A stretch of 64,000 nt of DNA, from contig NZ_AMXN01000010.1 in assembly GCF_000332645.1 (NCBI RefSeq), positions 1 to 64,000 of the forward strand. The letters are read 5' to 3'. Made by a program: the position numbers and the translations under genes. Shown one piece after another: positions 1 to 8,657 of this stretch. The notes under the pieces were generated by a model that saw only the letters and a list, made by a program, of their open reading frames with translations, made no database searches and was not told the DNA's origin. Position 1 is the first letter of the stretch, and every line of letters begins with the position of its first letter. The stretch comes from Bacillus inaquosorum KCTC 13429. GTDB lineage: Bacteria; Bacillota; Bacilli; Bacillales; Bacillaceae.

Positions 1-27
1 CGGCAATTGGCTGTTTAAAAGGTGTTT

Positions 28-53
28 TGACCCCTGTCTCAAAAACGGGGGTC
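28..53. terminator. Hairpin downstream of ypkP
   Basis: GACCCC and GGGGGTC arms flank a 12-nt loop just beyond the ypkP stop. Neither side has a strong T-tract, so its role in ending ypkP transcription is a guess. Confidence 0.4.
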
Positions 54-75
54 AGTCCCTAAAGACTGCGCTTTT

Positions 76-696
76 TTATGCACGTAATTGCTTTTCATTT
101 GCAGGTATATAAGCTTTTGAAAATGACAATTCAATGTCTGCCGGTTTTAAACGTTTAAAAATCGATCCCTTTTGCAGGTCATCTGTCCCTTTCGTTTCCA
201 CCATCACCAACGGAAGATGATAGCGGGCCGCAAGTTCAACAGGATCTATAGAACCATCTAATGAAAGAATCAGGCTTTGTCCTTTTTCAAGCTGTTTCGT
301 CACATCTTCATATACCTTTTCTGAACTGCCGTCTGCAATCACATCCATCCGATTAAGCCATTGCCCGATAAAAGGCAAGCGAAATAATTTTGGATTAGCG
401 ATAAAGCCGGCCGGTTCCTCAATATATCCAGCAATTAAGGCCAGTTCAGCTAAACGCAAACGGGGATGCGCATACAAAACAGGACCGCGCGGTATTGGTT
501 CAAGCTGATGGATCGTCACAACTGAACCGGTGATGCCGATGCAGCCTTCCATAAACGCCTTTGGCTGTTCATAGACAAGAGTCATCTGTTTTTTGTATGA
601 CAGACGGGGGTCAAGCATCGTTTGATTAAATAATTGTTTCATATTTTTTAACAGCATATACACAATATAAACCACTAGCAAGCTGTAACGAACCAA
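76..696 (-). CDS. ypkP: PlsC-like acyltransferase homologue with lost active site (YpkP)
   Basis: A 206-residue protein with an N-terminal hydrophobic stretch (about residues 4-16), so probably membrane associated. Residues 95-120 ([17 protein letters not shown]...) resemble the second conserved block of 1-acylglycerol-3-phosphate acyltransferases. The catalytic HX4D motif is not intact: His77 is present in AHPRLRL, but Leu82 stands where Asp is required. The EGTRS block is replaced by LSLDGSI (145-151). It begins with TTG directly after the dfrA TAA stop, with GGGAGG seven bases upstream, so translation is coupled to dfrA. The family call is firm only at fold level; acyltransferase activity is doubtful. 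It is the last gene of the thyB-dfrA unit. Confidence 0.75.
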   Translation of the reverse strand: MVRYSLLVVYIVYMLLKNMKQLFNQTMLDPRLSYKKQMTLVYEQPKAFMEGCIGITGSVVTIHQLEPIPRGPVLYAHPRLRLAELALIAGYIEEPAGFIANPKLFRLPFIGQWLNRMDVIADGSSEKVYEDVTKQLEKGQSLILSLDGSIDPVELAARYHLPLVMVETKGTDDLQKGSIFKRLKPADIELSFSKAYIPANEKQLRA

Positions 697-1203
697 TTAA
701 AATCCTCCCGCTTCAGAAGAATTCTTTTTTTCATACATTAGAAATTCGTAATCGTACGGGTTTTTTTCGTCCTTGATCCCCTGCTCAGAAGAAACCAGCT
801 TCCAATTGGTTTCATCAAATTCAGGGAAGTGACGGTCACCCTCAAACTCGTGATGAATTTTGGTCATATACAGTCTGTCCGCATAAGGGAACAGCGCTGT
901 ATAGAGCTGAGCCCCTCCGATCACAAAGCATTCCTCAGAACCTGAACAAATGTCCAGCACATCCTTTAATGAACTGACAACCGTGCATCCCGGAAATTCT
1001 GAAGCCGGCGCTGAAGTGACAACAATATTTTTCCGGTTTGGAAGCGGACGTCCAATGGATTCATATGTTTTTCGGCCCATAATGATTGAATGGCCCGATG
1101 TTACTTTTTTAAAGTACGCAAGATCATTGGGTAAATGCCACGGCAAATCATTGTCTTTGCCGATAAGCCTGTTGGCATCCATCGCAAAAATGAACGAAAT
1201 CAT
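697..1203 (-). CDS. dfrA: Dihydrofolate reductase
   Basis: Reduces 7,8-dihydrofolate to tetrahydrofolate with NADPH, regenerating the folate consumed by thymidylate synthase. The 168 residues have the family's usual length. Visible signatures are the N-terminal [20 protein letters not shown] with the substrate-loop W-H-L-P, the cofactor segment [11 protein letters not shown], and FVIGGAQLY near residue 95. The ATG overlaps the thyB stop as ATGA, and ypkP follows without a gap. Coupling to thyB matches the metabolic logic, because ThyA-type synthases produce dihydrofolate. Trimethoprim target in this genus. Confidence 0.98.
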   Translation of the reverse strand: MISFIFAMDANRLIGKDNDLPWHLPNDLAYFKKVTSGHSIIMGRKTYESIGRPLPNRKNIVVTSAPASEFPGCTVVSSLKDVLDICSGSEECFVIGGAQLYTALFPYADRLYMTKIHHEFEGDRHFPEFDETNWKLVSSEQGIKDEKNPYDYEFLMYEKKNSSEAGGF

Positions 1204-1994
1204 ACGCTTACCGCTCCTTTGATATGAGGATGCGGATCATAATCCTCGATGATAAAGTCCTCAAATGCAAAGTTGAAAATAGAATCAATCTCCCTGGCGA
1301 AACGAAGCTTCGGAAGCGGGCGAATGTCTCTTGTCAGTTGCAAATTGACTTGTTCAATATGGTTTTGATAAATATGGACATCGCCAAATGTATGAATAAA
1401 CTCTCCCGGTTCAAGCCCAGTCACATGAGCAATCATCATGGTTAGCAGGGCATAAGAAGTAATGTTAAACGGCACACCGAGGAAAACATCGGCAGAGCGC
1501 TGATACAGCTGACAGGACAGCTTGCCGTCAGACACGTAGAATTGGAACAGGCAATGGCACGGCGGCAACGCCATTTTATCAATTTCAGCAACATTCCAGG
1601 CACTGACGATTAAGCGTCTGGAATTCGGATTTGTCTTAATATCCTCAATAAGACGGGAAATTTGATCAACGGTTTCCCCGTCAGCTCCCCGCCAAGAACG
1701 CCATTGTGAACCGTATACAGGCCCGAGTTCACCGTTTTCATCAGCCCACTCATTCCAGATCCGCACTCCATTTTCCTGCAGATAGCGTACATTGGTATCC
1801 CCTTTTAAAAACCAAAGCAATTCATGTGCAATTGATTTAAAGTGGAGTTTTTTAGTGGTCAGCATCGGAAAGCCTTCCTGTAAATTAAATCTCATTTGAT
1901 ACCCGAAGGTGCTAATTGTTCCGGTCCCTGTCCGGTCTCCTTTTTTTTCGCCATGCTCTAAAACATGCCTGCATAAATCCTTATACTGTTTCAT
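1200..1994 (-). CDS. thyB: Thymidylate synthase (ThyA type)
   Basis: Converts dUMP to dTMP using methylene-tetrahydrofolate. The protein has 264 residues if started at the ATG with AAAGGA (2003-2008) about eight bases upstream; the ATG nine bases earlier overlaps that ribosome binding site and is rejected. Conserved blocks are GDRTGTGT at the N-terminus, [13 protein letters not shown] with the catalytic Cys, [14 protein letters not shown] and DVHIYQNH. It heads the thyB-dfrA-ypkP unit, separated from ypjQ by a terminator. B. subtilis carries a second enzyme, ThyA, elsewhere; this shorter E. coli-like form is ThyB. Confidence 0.97.
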   Translation of the reverse strand: MKQYKDLCRHVLEHGEKKGDRTGTGTISTFGYQMRFNLQEGFPMLTTKKLHFKSIAHELLWFLKGDTNVRYLQENGVRIWNEWADENGELGPVYGSQWRSWRGADGETVDQISRLIEDIKTNPNSRRLIVSAWNVAEIDKMALPPCHCLFQFYVSDGKLSCQLYQRSADVFLGVPFNITSYALLTMMIAHVTGLEPGEFIHTFGDVHIYQNHIEQVNLQLTRDIRPLPKLRFAREIDSIFNFAFEDFIIEDYDPHPHIKGAVSV

Positions 1995-2040
1995 TTTTTT
2001 CATCCTTTAAAAGTAGTCTTCTAGTAGTGTAACACAATAA

Positions 2041-2073
2041 AAAATCATTTCTGAACCCAGAAATGATTTTTTT
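2041..2073. terminator. Intrinsic terminator of ypjQ, bidirectional
   Basis: A 13-bp perfect stem (AAAATCATTTCTG and its complement) with a four-base loop is followed by T-tracts on both strands. It separates ypjP-ypjQ from thyB. Confidence 0.85.
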
Positions 2074-2077
2074 ATAG

Positions 2078-2611
2078 TCAGCTGACGACAGGCTTTTCAT
2101 CCTGTTCTTTTTCTTCATCTTGCAGATCCTGATGCGTATGGGCAATCCTGCTCGCCGCTGCTGCCGCAAGTGCTGCCACAATATCATCCAAAAAGGTATG
2201 GATACCGTCTGGACTTTCATCAAGTTCCTTAATAATTCCAATCTTCTCTTTATCTAGATAACCGAAGTTAGTCAAACCGATCGACCCGTACACATTGACG
2301 ATTGAAAGCGGGATAATTTCATCTATGCCGTAAAGCGGTTCATCCGTTTCAACAAGGTGCTGCAGCGGTTCAGGAAGCAATTTCTGCTCAGCAAGCTGAT
2401 CAAGCGCAAGTCCTGTTAATACAGCATGAATAATTTCACGTTTGTTCAGCACTTTTTCTACATTCTCCATACATACACTGAGCTGCAGATTTGGATTATA
2501 TTTTTCCTGAAGCTTTTGAACAATCTGCGCAATATCTTCTATCATAACGCCCCGTTTGTTCAGCATATCTTTTGTTATATCGACCATTTCATTCATTGTG
2601 TACTTTTTCAT
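2078..2611 (-). CDS. ypjQ: PgpA-like protein YpjQ
   Basis: A protein of about 177 residues related to phosphatidylglycerophosphatase A proteins, mainly by its central part: an acidic helix near residues 92-105 (DEPLYGIDEIIPLSIV), GSIGLTNFGYLDK, and HTFLDDIVAALAAAAASRI near the C-terminus. Residues 40-70 are helical and polar, and there is no obvious multi-pass membrane region, unlike enterobacterial PgpA. The chosen ATG lies 12 bases after GGAG; an upstream ATG at 2623 directly abuts the ribosome binding site and is less likely. It follows ypjP closely. The substrate is not shown by the sequence. Confidence 0.85.
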   Translation of the reverse strand: MKKYTMNEMVDITKDMLNKRGVMIEDIAQIVQKLQEKYNPNLQLSVCMENVEKVLNKREIIHAVLTGLALDQLAEQKLLPEPLQHLVETDEPLYGIDEIIPLSIVNVYGSIGLTNFGYLDKEKIGIIKELDESPDGIHTFLDDIVAALAAAAASRIAHTHQDLQDEEKEQDEKPVVS

Positions 2612-2628
2612 GTCTAATGGCATCTCCT

Positions 2629-3243
2629 TTACGCACTCATCCAGTTGGGAGGCGTGTTGCGGTCCCAGTAAATACTCCCAAGCTCATGATGTGATTGAAA
2701 TCCATCTTCTGCTGTATGATAGTGAAAATTAAACCAGTAGCCGTCATGAGGCGGGTGGTCTCTGCGCACATGGAATCTGAGGAGATCTTCTCCAGTTGTC
2801 CGATTGTAAACGTTGAAAATTTTTTCCGTTTTGCCTGCTGAAGGCTTGCTCGAGATCACAACATCCTGATATGCCTCATCATCTTGCAATGTCGCTAAAA
2901 AATCGCTAATCACATTTTCGATTTTCGGCAGGATCTCATTCCGATAGTCATCCTCAATGACAGGAGCGATTTTGCTGCCGAATTTCAAAAAGGACTGATC
3001 CTCAACGCTGTCAAGGAGCTGTTCCCTGTACGATTGAAAAAGCAGTTCAGGATCGCGCCTGTCTTCCGACTCATAATCATCGTACAGGTCATGCTCATCA
3101 TAAAAAGCGGTGTAATCATTCTGCTCAAGACTGCTCGGCTGTCCGGAGGGCTTGTCCGCCATAAGAGCAGCCGGAGGAGATACGAGCCCGAACGTTACGA
3201 TGGTAAATAAAACCACAAGGGTCTTTCTCATCCACAATTTCAT
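2629..3243 (-). CDS. ypjP: Secreted YpjP-family protein of unknown function
   Basis: A 204-residue protein beginning with a charged residue pair and a hydrophobic stretch (about 8-28, ending in ALMA) that looks like a Sec signal peptide or membrane anchor. A very acidic linker with many Asp, Glu and Tyr follows (about 40-66). The remainder is a mixed alpha/beta domain with a C-terminal His-rich segment (FNFHYHTAEDGFQSHHE). I recognise it as YpjP, a conserved Bacillus protein without an assigned function. The gene sits 17 bases upstream of ypjQ and probably shares its transcript. Ribosome binding site GAGAGGA. Confidence 0.85.
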   Translation of the reverse strand: MKLWMRKTLVVLFTIVTFGLVSPPAALMADKPSGQPSSLEQNDYTAFYDEHDLYDDYESEDRRDPELLFQSYREQLLDSVEDQSFLKFGSKIAPVIEDDYRNEILPKIENVISDFLATLQDDEAYQDVVISSKPSAGKTEKIFNVYNRTTGEDLLRFHVRRDHPPHDGYWFNFHYHTAEDGFQSHHELGSIYWDRNTPPNWMSA

Positions 3244-3407
3244 GACTGCTTATTCCTCTCTATTTTATTGTCATGTTTCTCTTATTTTAGCACACCCGAA
3301 ACATGCAAGTCATGTACTATATGAAACTGATATGGAAATTAGGAGATTCGTTGCTTTGCCGCATGTGTAAAAACGCTTACAATATACTATGAAAGGAGGC
3401 TTTCCGC

Positions 3408-3482
3408 ATGATTGACGCTTTGTTTGCCACAGTTTCACTCTTAACATTGTTATACTTTGTCGTCATGGAAGTCACCGATTAA
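3408..3482 (+). CDS. 24-residue membrane micropeptide, unknown
   Basis: The reading frame MIDALFATVSLLTLLYFVVM-EVTD has an excellent ribosome binding site (GAAAGGAGG, nine bases upstream of ATG) and one hydrophobic helix covering residues 4-19. A hairpin terminator (3487-3517) follows the stop by four bases, which makes a discrete transcription unit likely. It lies between the ypjP and ypiP genes, on the opposite strand. I do not recognise the family. It could be a membrane regulator or a toxin-like peptide; nothing in the sequence decides this. No clear promoter match was found, although TACAAT/TATACT stretches precede the ribosome binding site. Confidence 0.6.
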   Translation: MIDALFATVSLLTLLYFVVMEVTD

Positions 3483-3486
3483 CAGA

Positions 3487-3517
3487 AAGCCCGTGAGAGT
3501 AATCACGGGCTTGTTTT
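3487..3517. terminator. Bidirectional terminator
   Basis: GCCCGTGA/TCACGGGC stem with a six-base loop and TTGTTTT on the plus side. The ypiP stop codon (3503-3505) lies within the 3' arm, so both convergent genes can use it. Confidence 0.8.
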
Positions 3518-4288
3518 ACTTGCAGCTTGAATGACGCCATAATGAAACAATGCTGTTTTTCTTTTCATGACGTGAAAACCAAACTGTTCAAATCGCGGGC
3601 TTTTCCAGTGGTCTTTAAGCACTACGCTTTTTCTGGCAGCGCGCACCGCTTCTATGATACACCCTTCATGCAAAACTGAATCCTCTGCCAAATCCCGTAA
3701 AGGTGCGATGCCGTCAGATGTCTCTACAGGCTCATGAAACATTGGATCGAAATAAATTACATCAACAGAGTCGTCGGGAAGCTGCTTGATATATTTAAAG
3801 CAATCCCCATTCTCCACTTGGATTCTTCTCATTGCAGCTTGAAGCTCTTCTATGTCCGTTTCCCATGAATGCAGTCCCGTCCTCACCAAAACGGATACAA
3901 GATGGTTTTTTTCGATCCCAATCACAGAGCCTGTTTCGCCTACTGCCATACTTGCGATAATGGCATCCGAACCCAGTCCGAGTGTGCAATCTAAAAACGT
4001 ATCCCCTTCCGATAAACCAGCTGCCCGAAGCATCGGCTCTTGCTCCCCCCGTAAGAAGCGTTTGGCTCTAAACATCGCTGTATTCGGATGAAAAAAGAAT
4101 TTGGCACCTTGTTTCGTATAAAGTTCAAACCGCTCTTTGCCGACCACAAGCAAATCACGTTCTGCTGACTTCAGCAGGTTTTCAACGGTTTGTTTATTTC
4201 GGCCGCAATATGGCATGCCCAGCTCTTTTGAAAGCTGCTTTGCGGTTTTTATGGTGTGTTCAGTCGGTCTATAGCTTGTTGTTATCAT
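3503..4288 (-). CDS. ypiP: RsmJ-like SAM-dependent methyltransferase YpiP
   Basis: A 261-residue class I methyltransferase. Motif I is FLDCTLGLGSDAI (98-110), followed by the acidic residue of motif II in VIGIEKN. The catalytic-type motif DPMF is at 181-184 within VDVIYFDPMFHEP. The DATxGLGxDA-like motif I plus DPMY/F pair is characteristic of the RsmJ family, which methylates a guanine in 16S rRNA in E. coli; an rRNA m2G role here is inference. It lies downstream of brxB behind that gene's terminator, with its own GGGAG ribosome binding site. Confidence 0.85.
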   Translation of the reverse strand: MITTSYRPTEHTIKTAKQLSKELGMPYCGRNKQTVENLLKSAERDLLVVGKERFELYTKQGAKFFFHPNTAMFRAKRFLRGEQEPMLRAAGLSEGDTFLDCTLGLGSDAIIASMAVGETGSVIGIEKNHLVSVLVRTGLHSWETDIEELQAAMRRIQVENGDCFKYIKQLPDDSVDVIYFDPMFHEPVETSDGIAPLRDLAEDSVLHEGCIIEAVRAARKSVVLKDHWKSPRFEQFGFHVMKRKTALFHYGVIQAASKTSP

Positions 4289-4303
4289 CTTCTATACTCC
4301 CAA

Positions 4304-4330
4304 AAAGAAAATGCCCGGAAAACGGGCATT
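4304..4330 (-). terminator. Intrinsic terminator of brxB
   Basis: ATGCCCG/CGGGCAT stem with a five-base loop; on the minus strand it is followed by TTTTCTTTTT. Confidence 0.85.
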
Positions 4331-4764
4331 TAGCAGTGTGCATCGAAGGCAGAGGTCAGATTTTTCATGATCTCTTCCATATCGTGTCCTTCAATTTCAT
4401 GACGCGGAATAAAATGTACGACTTCTTTGCCTTTCAAAAGAGCCATTGACGGTGAAGAAGGCTCCTGGCCAGTAAAATACTCACGCATTTTTGCAGTAGC
4501 TTCTTTATCTTGGCCCGCAAATACAGTCACTGTATTGTCAGGTGTTTTATCGTGCTGGAGGACTGCCTGTGTTGCCGCGGGACGCGCAAGGCCTGCCGCA
4601 CAGCCGCACACAGAGTTAACCACTACAAGAGTTGTGCCCTCTGCCTTTTCCATAAAGTTTTCTACTTCTTCCGCTGTTGTTAATTCTTCAAAACCTGCTC
4701 CAGTCAGCTCGCGGCGCATCGGTACGACAAGCTGGCGCATGTATTCTTCATAAGCCATTGACAT
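4330..4764 (-). CDS. brxB: Bacilliredoxin BrxB (YphP)
   Basis: Thiol-disulfide reductase-like protein that removes bacillithiol from S-bacillithiolated proteins in the cytoplasm. It has 144 residues with a thioredoxin-like fold and the signature CGC at Cys53-Gly54-Cys55 (VNSVCGCAAG); the first Cys is the attacking residue in the family. The cis-Pro region and GQEPSSPSMAL are also present. The bacillithiol biosynthesis genes bshA and bshB1 lie in the same window (61-63 kb). Its ATG directly follows the T-run of the ilvD terminator, and its GAGGGG ribosome binding site is inside the 3' arm of that hairpin. Confidence 0.95.
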   Translation of the reverse strand: MSMAYEEYMRQLVVPMRRELTGAGFEELTTAEEVENFMEKAEGTTLVVVNSVCGCAAGLARPAATQAVLQHDKTPDNTVTVFAGQDKEATAKMREYFTGQEPSSPSMALLKGKEVVHFIPRHEIEGHDMEEIMKNLTSAFDAHC

Positions 4765-4819
4765 AAAAAAAGCCCCCTCTATTATCCTTCATCTGAAGTA
4801 AAGGATACTATAGAGAGGG
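4765..4819 (-). terminator. ilvD terminator that also contains the brxB ribosome binding site
   Basis: On the minus strand CCCTCTCTATAGTATCCTT (4819-4801) pairs with AAGGATAATAGAGGGG through about 15 base pairs with two small bulges. Seven Ts follow and run directly into the brxB ATG. The 3' arm carries AGAGGGG, the only ribosome binding site for brxB. Confidence 0.8.
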
Positions 4820-4870
4820 ACGGATTTCAAATGTTCACGACTTAAAATAGGAGAAAGTGATTCCCGCTGT

Positions 4871-6547
4871 CTAGATTTTCATGATACCGCCAGTGTTGGC
4901 GCTTGTCACCAGTTTAGAATAACGGGCCAAGTAGCCAGTTTTCACCTTAGGCTCAAAACCTTTCCAGTTCGCTTTCCGTTTTTCCCATTCTTCCTCTGGA
5001 ACTTGTACATCCAAGATGCGTTTTTCAATATCAACGATGATATGGTCTCCGTTTTCAACAAAGGCAAGCGGTCCTCCCTCTGCGGCCTCTGGTGATACGT
5101 GGCCGATCGAGAGGCCTCGAGAGGCTCCGGAAAAACGCCCGTCCGTAATCAATGCCACTTTTGGCCCGAGTCCCATCCCAACGATCTGGGAAGTAGGCGC
5201 CAGCATTTCCGGCATTCCAGGTCCGCCTTTTGGCCCTTCGTATCGGATGATGACGACGTCGCCTTCTTTTACTTTCCGGTTGATTATGCCGTCAAGCGCC
5301 TCATCCTGAGAATCAAATACGACAGCCGGACCTTCGTGTCTCGTAATTCCGTTCTGTACGCCGCCCGTTTTAATGATAGCGCCGTCTGGAGCCAGATTGC
5401 CAAATAAAACAGCAAGGCCGCCCTTTTCAGTGAATGGTTTATCCAGCGGATGGATGACGTCAAAATCCTTCACTTCATGTCCGGCAATGGTTTCTCCAAG
5501 TGTTTTTCCTGTAACAGTCAGCGCGTCTAAATGAAGCGCTCCTTCTTTCTTGGAAAGTTCATTCAGCGCCGCTGACACGCCGCCCGCTTCATGAAGATCT
5601 TCAATAAACACATCTGATGCAGGAGCCAGCTTGGCCAAATGCGGCACGCGCTCAGCGACTTCGTTAATGCGTTCTAAAGAGTATTCAACGCCGGCTTCGT
5701 TTGCTAGAGCAAGCGTATGAAGAACGGTATTTGTTGAACCGCCGAGCGCCATATCGAGTGCAAAGGCGTTATCAATCGCTTTTACTGTGACGATATCACG
5801 CGGTTTGATATCCTTGCGAATTGTTTCCATTAATTGCGCAGCCGATTTTCTGACAAACTCTTTTCGTTCCGGTGATGTCGCGAGAATGGTTCCATTACCC
5901 GGCAAAGCTAGTCCAAGTGCTTCGGACAGACAGTTCATTGAGTTTGCTGTAAACATTCCAGAGCAAGACCCGCACGTTGGGCATCCAAACTGCTCTAGTT
6001 CTTGAAGCTCGTTTTCATTGATTTTTCCGGCTTGGTAAGCGCCTACCCCTTCGAATACTGAGGAAAGGGAGATTTTGCGCCCGTCACTTGTTCTTCCTGC
6101 CGCCATCGGCCCGCCGCTGACAAAAATCGTTGGAATATTGATGCGCATTGCCGCCATAAGCATTCCCGGCGTGATTTTGTCACAGTTCGGAATACAGACC
6201 ATTCCGTCAAACCAGTGCGCGGATACGACCGTTTCCACAGAGTCCGCAATGATTTCACGGCTCGGCAGCGAATACCTCATACCGATATGCCCCATCGCGA
6301 TGCCGTCATCTACTCCGATGGTATTAAATTCAAACGGTACGCCCCCGGCTTCTCTGATTGCTTCTTTTACGATTTTTCCAAACTCCTGCAAGTGAACATG
6401 ACCGGGAACGATATCAATGTATGAATTACAAACCGCAATAAATGGTTTGCCGAAATCCTCTTCTTTTACACCTGCTGCACGAAGCAAACTGCGGTGCGGA
6501 GCTCTATCGATTCCTTGTGTGATCATGTTACTGCGTAATTCTGCCAT
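4871..6547 (-). CDS. ilvD: Dihydroxy-acid dehydratase
   Basis: Dehydrates 2,3-dihydroxy-isovalerate and its isoleucine-pathway homologue to the 2-keto acids, an Fe-S enzyme of branched-chain amino acid and pantothenate precursor synthesis. The protein has 558 residues from the ATG preceded by AGGAGG; an in-frame start eight codons earlier has no ribosome binding site. Iron-sulfur ligands are visible in NCDKITPGM and [27 protein letters not shown] near the C-terminus is the family signature. It is monocistronic, ended by the hairpin at 4765-4819. A CodY-like box lies upstream. Its product feeds the panB reaction encoded later in the window. Confidence 0.98.
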   Translation of the reverse strand: MAELRSNMITQGIDRAPHRSLLRAAGVKEEDFGKPFIAVCNSYIDIVPGHVHLQEFGKIVKEAIREAGGVPFEFNTIGVDDGIAMGHIGMRYSLPSREIIADSVETVVSAHWFDGMVCIPNCDKITPGMLMAAMRINIPTIFVSGGPMAAGRTSDGRKISLSSVFEGVGAYQAGKINENELQELEQFGCPTCGSCSGMFTANSMNCLSEALGLALPGNGTILATSPERKEFVRKSAAQLMETIRKDIKPRDIVTVKAIDNAFALDMALGGSTNTVLHTLALANEAGVEYSLERINEVAERVPHLAKLAPASDVFIEDLHEAGGVSAALNELSKKEGALHLDALTVTGKTLGETIAGHEVKDFDVIHPLDKPFTEKGGLAVLFGNLAPDGAIIKTGGVQNGITRHEGPAVVFDSQDEALDGIINRKVKEGDVVIIRYEGPKGGPGMPEMLAPTSQIVGMGLGPKVALITDGRFSGASRGLSIGHVSPEAAEGGPLAFVENGDHIIVDIEKRILDVQVPEEEWEKRKANWKGFEPKVKTGYLARYSKLVTSANTGGIMKI

Positions 6548-6569
6548 GGTGATCCTCCTAAATACTTTC

Positions 6570-6611
6570 AATTGTTAGACTGGATTTTATTTTAACAATT
6601 TTCAGTTTATT
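6570..6611 (-). promoter_or_regulatory. ilvD leader: inverted repeat and CodY-like box
   Basis: AATTGTTA (6570-6577) and TAACAATT (6593-6600) form a perfect 8-bp inverted repeat just upstream of the ilvD ribosome binding site. AATTTTCAGTTTATT (6597-6611) matches the CodY consensus at 12 of 15 positions. CodY repression of ilvD is known for B. subtilis; that this is the functional box is inference. Confidence 0.5.
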
Positions 6612-6800
6612 TGTGGGCTGTTTTTGCAAAAAGATAAAATACAGGCCGCCCTCGCCTTAATTGTTTCCTTCATGTTTTTATATTTATATAGTTTTCTGTC
6701 GATGTGAACCCTCCAACTATTAATATTGTTACTTACTATAAATAGTTTTCGGGCATTTTTCAACAATATTCGAAATAATTTTTATAAAAAGTGAATTCAC

Positions 6801-6831
6801 AAAAAAAGGTGCATGATCTGCACCTTTTTCT
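6801..6831 (-). terminator. Intrinsic terminator of ypgR
   Basis: GGTGCA/TGCACC stem extended by A-T pairs with a five-base loop; a T-run follows on the minus strand. The rest of the ypgR-ilvD gap (6612-6800) is AT-rich and holds no gene I can support. Confidence 0.85.
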
Positions 6832-6833
6832 TT

Positions 6834-7967
6834 CTAGTCTCCTTTTTTTCTGCTCTCTGTCATTTGTTTCCAAACCGAACCTTTTGCTTCCTCTCCATGC
6901 TCAATACGCTCAAGCGCCATTTTCACTTGAAGGCTGACCTCAAATTCGGGATCATCTTCGGCAGCGCGCAAAGCTTCAATTGCACTTTCATCGCCGACTT
7001 CGTACAGGAACATAGCCGCACGCCAGCGAACAAGCTTGCTGGAGTCGCTTAACGATTTGATCATAGCGGGAATGGCTTGAGGGTCGCCGATATCAGACAG
7101 GCAGTCTCCGGCCGTTCTTCTCACTGAGACAGCTTTGTCCTCAAGTGCCTTATACAATAAAGGAAGAACATCAGGTGTTTCAATCATCCCTAAATACACA
7201 ACAGCCTGTCTTCTGATGGACACCTTGGGATCATCCAATGCTTTCTGTAAAACCGGGATATCCTCCTCTTTCGGATCCATCTGCTCGAGATGTGCATAAC
7301 GCTTTTTCCAGTCCTCATCATCCAGCATATCAAGCGTTACTTTATACGCTTTGCGCTGTACAGCTTGTTTTGTTTCGCCCTTTCCCTGAGCTGCTGCTTC
7401 TGTCAGCCGTTTCAGCCGTTCATCACTATATGCGGCCTGAAGCTCTTCTGTCACGTCATGACCGATTTCATTAAAGTCGCCGAATCTGACGCCTTGTTCT
7501 TTCCAGGCCCGTTCAAACACAACATTTGAAGCTTCAGACCTGAGTTTTAAGATCGCCTGCTGAAAGCGTTCAGGTAACCCGAAGCGCTCTTCTCGCTCCC
7601 CATCCGTCAATTTGACCTGCATAGGAATGCCGCTGAACATCTGTACAAAAACTTTCACCTCTCCAAAAGACTCTTGATCAGAGCGGTTTTCTTCTGCACT
7701 TTCAGCACTTTCCATCCCAAATGCAGAGCGGACTTGCGGTAAAATGTCTTTCCAGTCGTATCTTGCGTTCCGTTCAACAGCAAGAAAATCAGCGACATGG
7801 TAGACACCTTTAACCCCTTCTATTTTAAGGATTTCCGCTATAACAGGCGGTGCGCCTTCTGCTTGATCCGGTTTATAGTTATTGCTTTTGCCTGCCGGAA
7901 GCTCTTCCGTTAAGATGACCTTCATTGTATTCGGGCTTGGCGTAGGTTCAATTGATTTTATCTTCAT
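6834..7967 (-). CDS. ypgR: Nfu N-domain and HEAT-repeat protein YpgR
   Basis: A 377-residue protein with two recognisable parts. Residues 1-85 match the N-terminal domain of Nfu/NifU-type scaffold proteins (SIEPTPSPNTMKVIL, then IEGVKGVYHVADFLAVER), but the Cys-containing Nfu C-domain is absent. Residues about 220-365 form HEAT repeats, with repeated units such as DPKVSIRRQAVVYLG, DKAVSVRRTAGDCLSDIG and SSKLVRWRAAMFLYEVG. It resembles S. aureus conserved virulence factor C. The molecular role is unknown; HEAT repeats suggest protein binding. It lies downstream of ypgQ, with a 59-base gap containing an inverted repeat. RBS AGGAGG. Confidence 0.9.
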   Translation of the reverse strand: MKIKSIEPTPSPNTMKVILTEELPAGKSNNYKPDQAEGAPPVIAEILKIEGVKGVYHVADFLAVERNARYDWKDILPQVRSAFGMESAESAEENRSDQESFGEVKVFVQMFSGIPMQVKLTDGEREERFGLPERFQQAILKLRSEASNVVFERAWKEQGVRFGDFNEIGHDVTEELQAAYSDERLKRLTEAAAQGKGETKQAVQRKAYKVTLDMLDDEDWKKRYAHLEQMDPKEEDIPVLQKALDDPKVSIRRQAVVYLGMIETPDVLPLLYKALEDKAVSVRRTAGDCLSDIGDPQAIPAMIKSLSDSSKLVRWRAAMFLYEVGDESAIEALRAAEDDPEFEVSLQVKMALERIEHGEEAKGSVWKQMTESRKKGD

Positions 7968-7988
7968 GATCGTCCTCCTATAGCATAT

Positions 7989-8015
7989 CTGTGACTTATT
8001 CTATCATAGTCACAG
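7989..8015. repeat. Perfect inverted repeat between ypgQ and ypgR
   Basis: CTGTGACT (7989-7996) and AGTCACAG (8008-8015) are separated by 11 bases. There is no T-tract on the minus strand, so this is more likely an operator or an mRNA hairpin upstream of ypgR than a terminator. Confidence 0.55.
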
Positions 8016-8026
8016 CAAGCCTTCTA

Positions 8027-8644
8027 TTACGACGTTTTGGCATCAATCCCGGGTATGTCTTTTTCTAATTGGCGGACAAAATGGATCATAAAATCATGTT
8101 TTTCTTCTGCCAGTTCCCGTGCAGTGTCTGTATTCATCATATCTTTCAGCCGCAGCAGCTTATGAAAAAAATGAGCGTAGGCGCTTTGATCATCTCCATA
8201 AAGGCTGTGGCCTTTTGCGCCCGCAAACATAAAAGTTCTCGCAATACCGACAGCACCGATCGCATCAAGCCTGTCAGCGTCCTGTACGGCTTTCCCCTCA
8301 ATTGAGAGCGGCTCTTCCGCCAGCTTTTCCCTGTCCCGAAAGGACATCCTTGTGATAATATCAATCACTTTGTCAGCAGCCTCTTTTCCAACTCCGAAAA
8401 AAACGAGCTGTTCATAAACTTCACTCACTGAAAGCCTGACCGTGTCAGGCAGCTTGACATCAATTAAATCATGAACCAAAGCCGCCGTTTCAACAATGAA
8501 CAAATCCGCATTTTCCTTTTCTCCAATATACACAGCAAGATCTGCAACTCTTGATACATGATGCCAATCATGTCCAGAGCTTTCGCCGGTTAGGACAGAT
8601 TGAACCCATGTCCTGATTTGCTCTGTCTGCTTCAATTCCTTCAC
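8027..8644 (-). CDS. ypgQ: HD-domain nucleotide pyrophosphohydrolase YpgQ
   Basis: A 205-residue HD-superfamily metal-dependent hydrolase. The metal ligands can be followed as His in GHDWHHV (about 28-29), His58-Asp59 in ALVHDLID, and Asp in DADRLDAIG near residue 130. Structural and biochemical work on Bacillus YpgQ, as I recall it, reported manganese-dependent pyrophosphohydrolysis of nucleotides, notably dGTP. It starts 13 bases after bsaA ends and probably shares its transcript; ypgR follows. A nucleotide-pool cleaning role is inference from that biochemistry. Confidence 0.88.
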   Translation of the reverse strand: MKELKQTEQIRTWVQSVLTGESSGHDWHHVSRVADLAVYIGEKENADLFIVETAALVHDLIDVKLPDTVRLSVSEVYEQLVFFGVGKEAADKVIDIITRMSFRDREKLAEEPLSIEGKAVQDADRLDAIGAVGIARTFMFAGAKGHSLYGDDQSAYAHFFHKLLRLKDMMNTDTARELAEEKHDFMIHFVRQLEKDIPGIDAKTS

Positions 8645-8657
8645 AAAAACACCCTCT

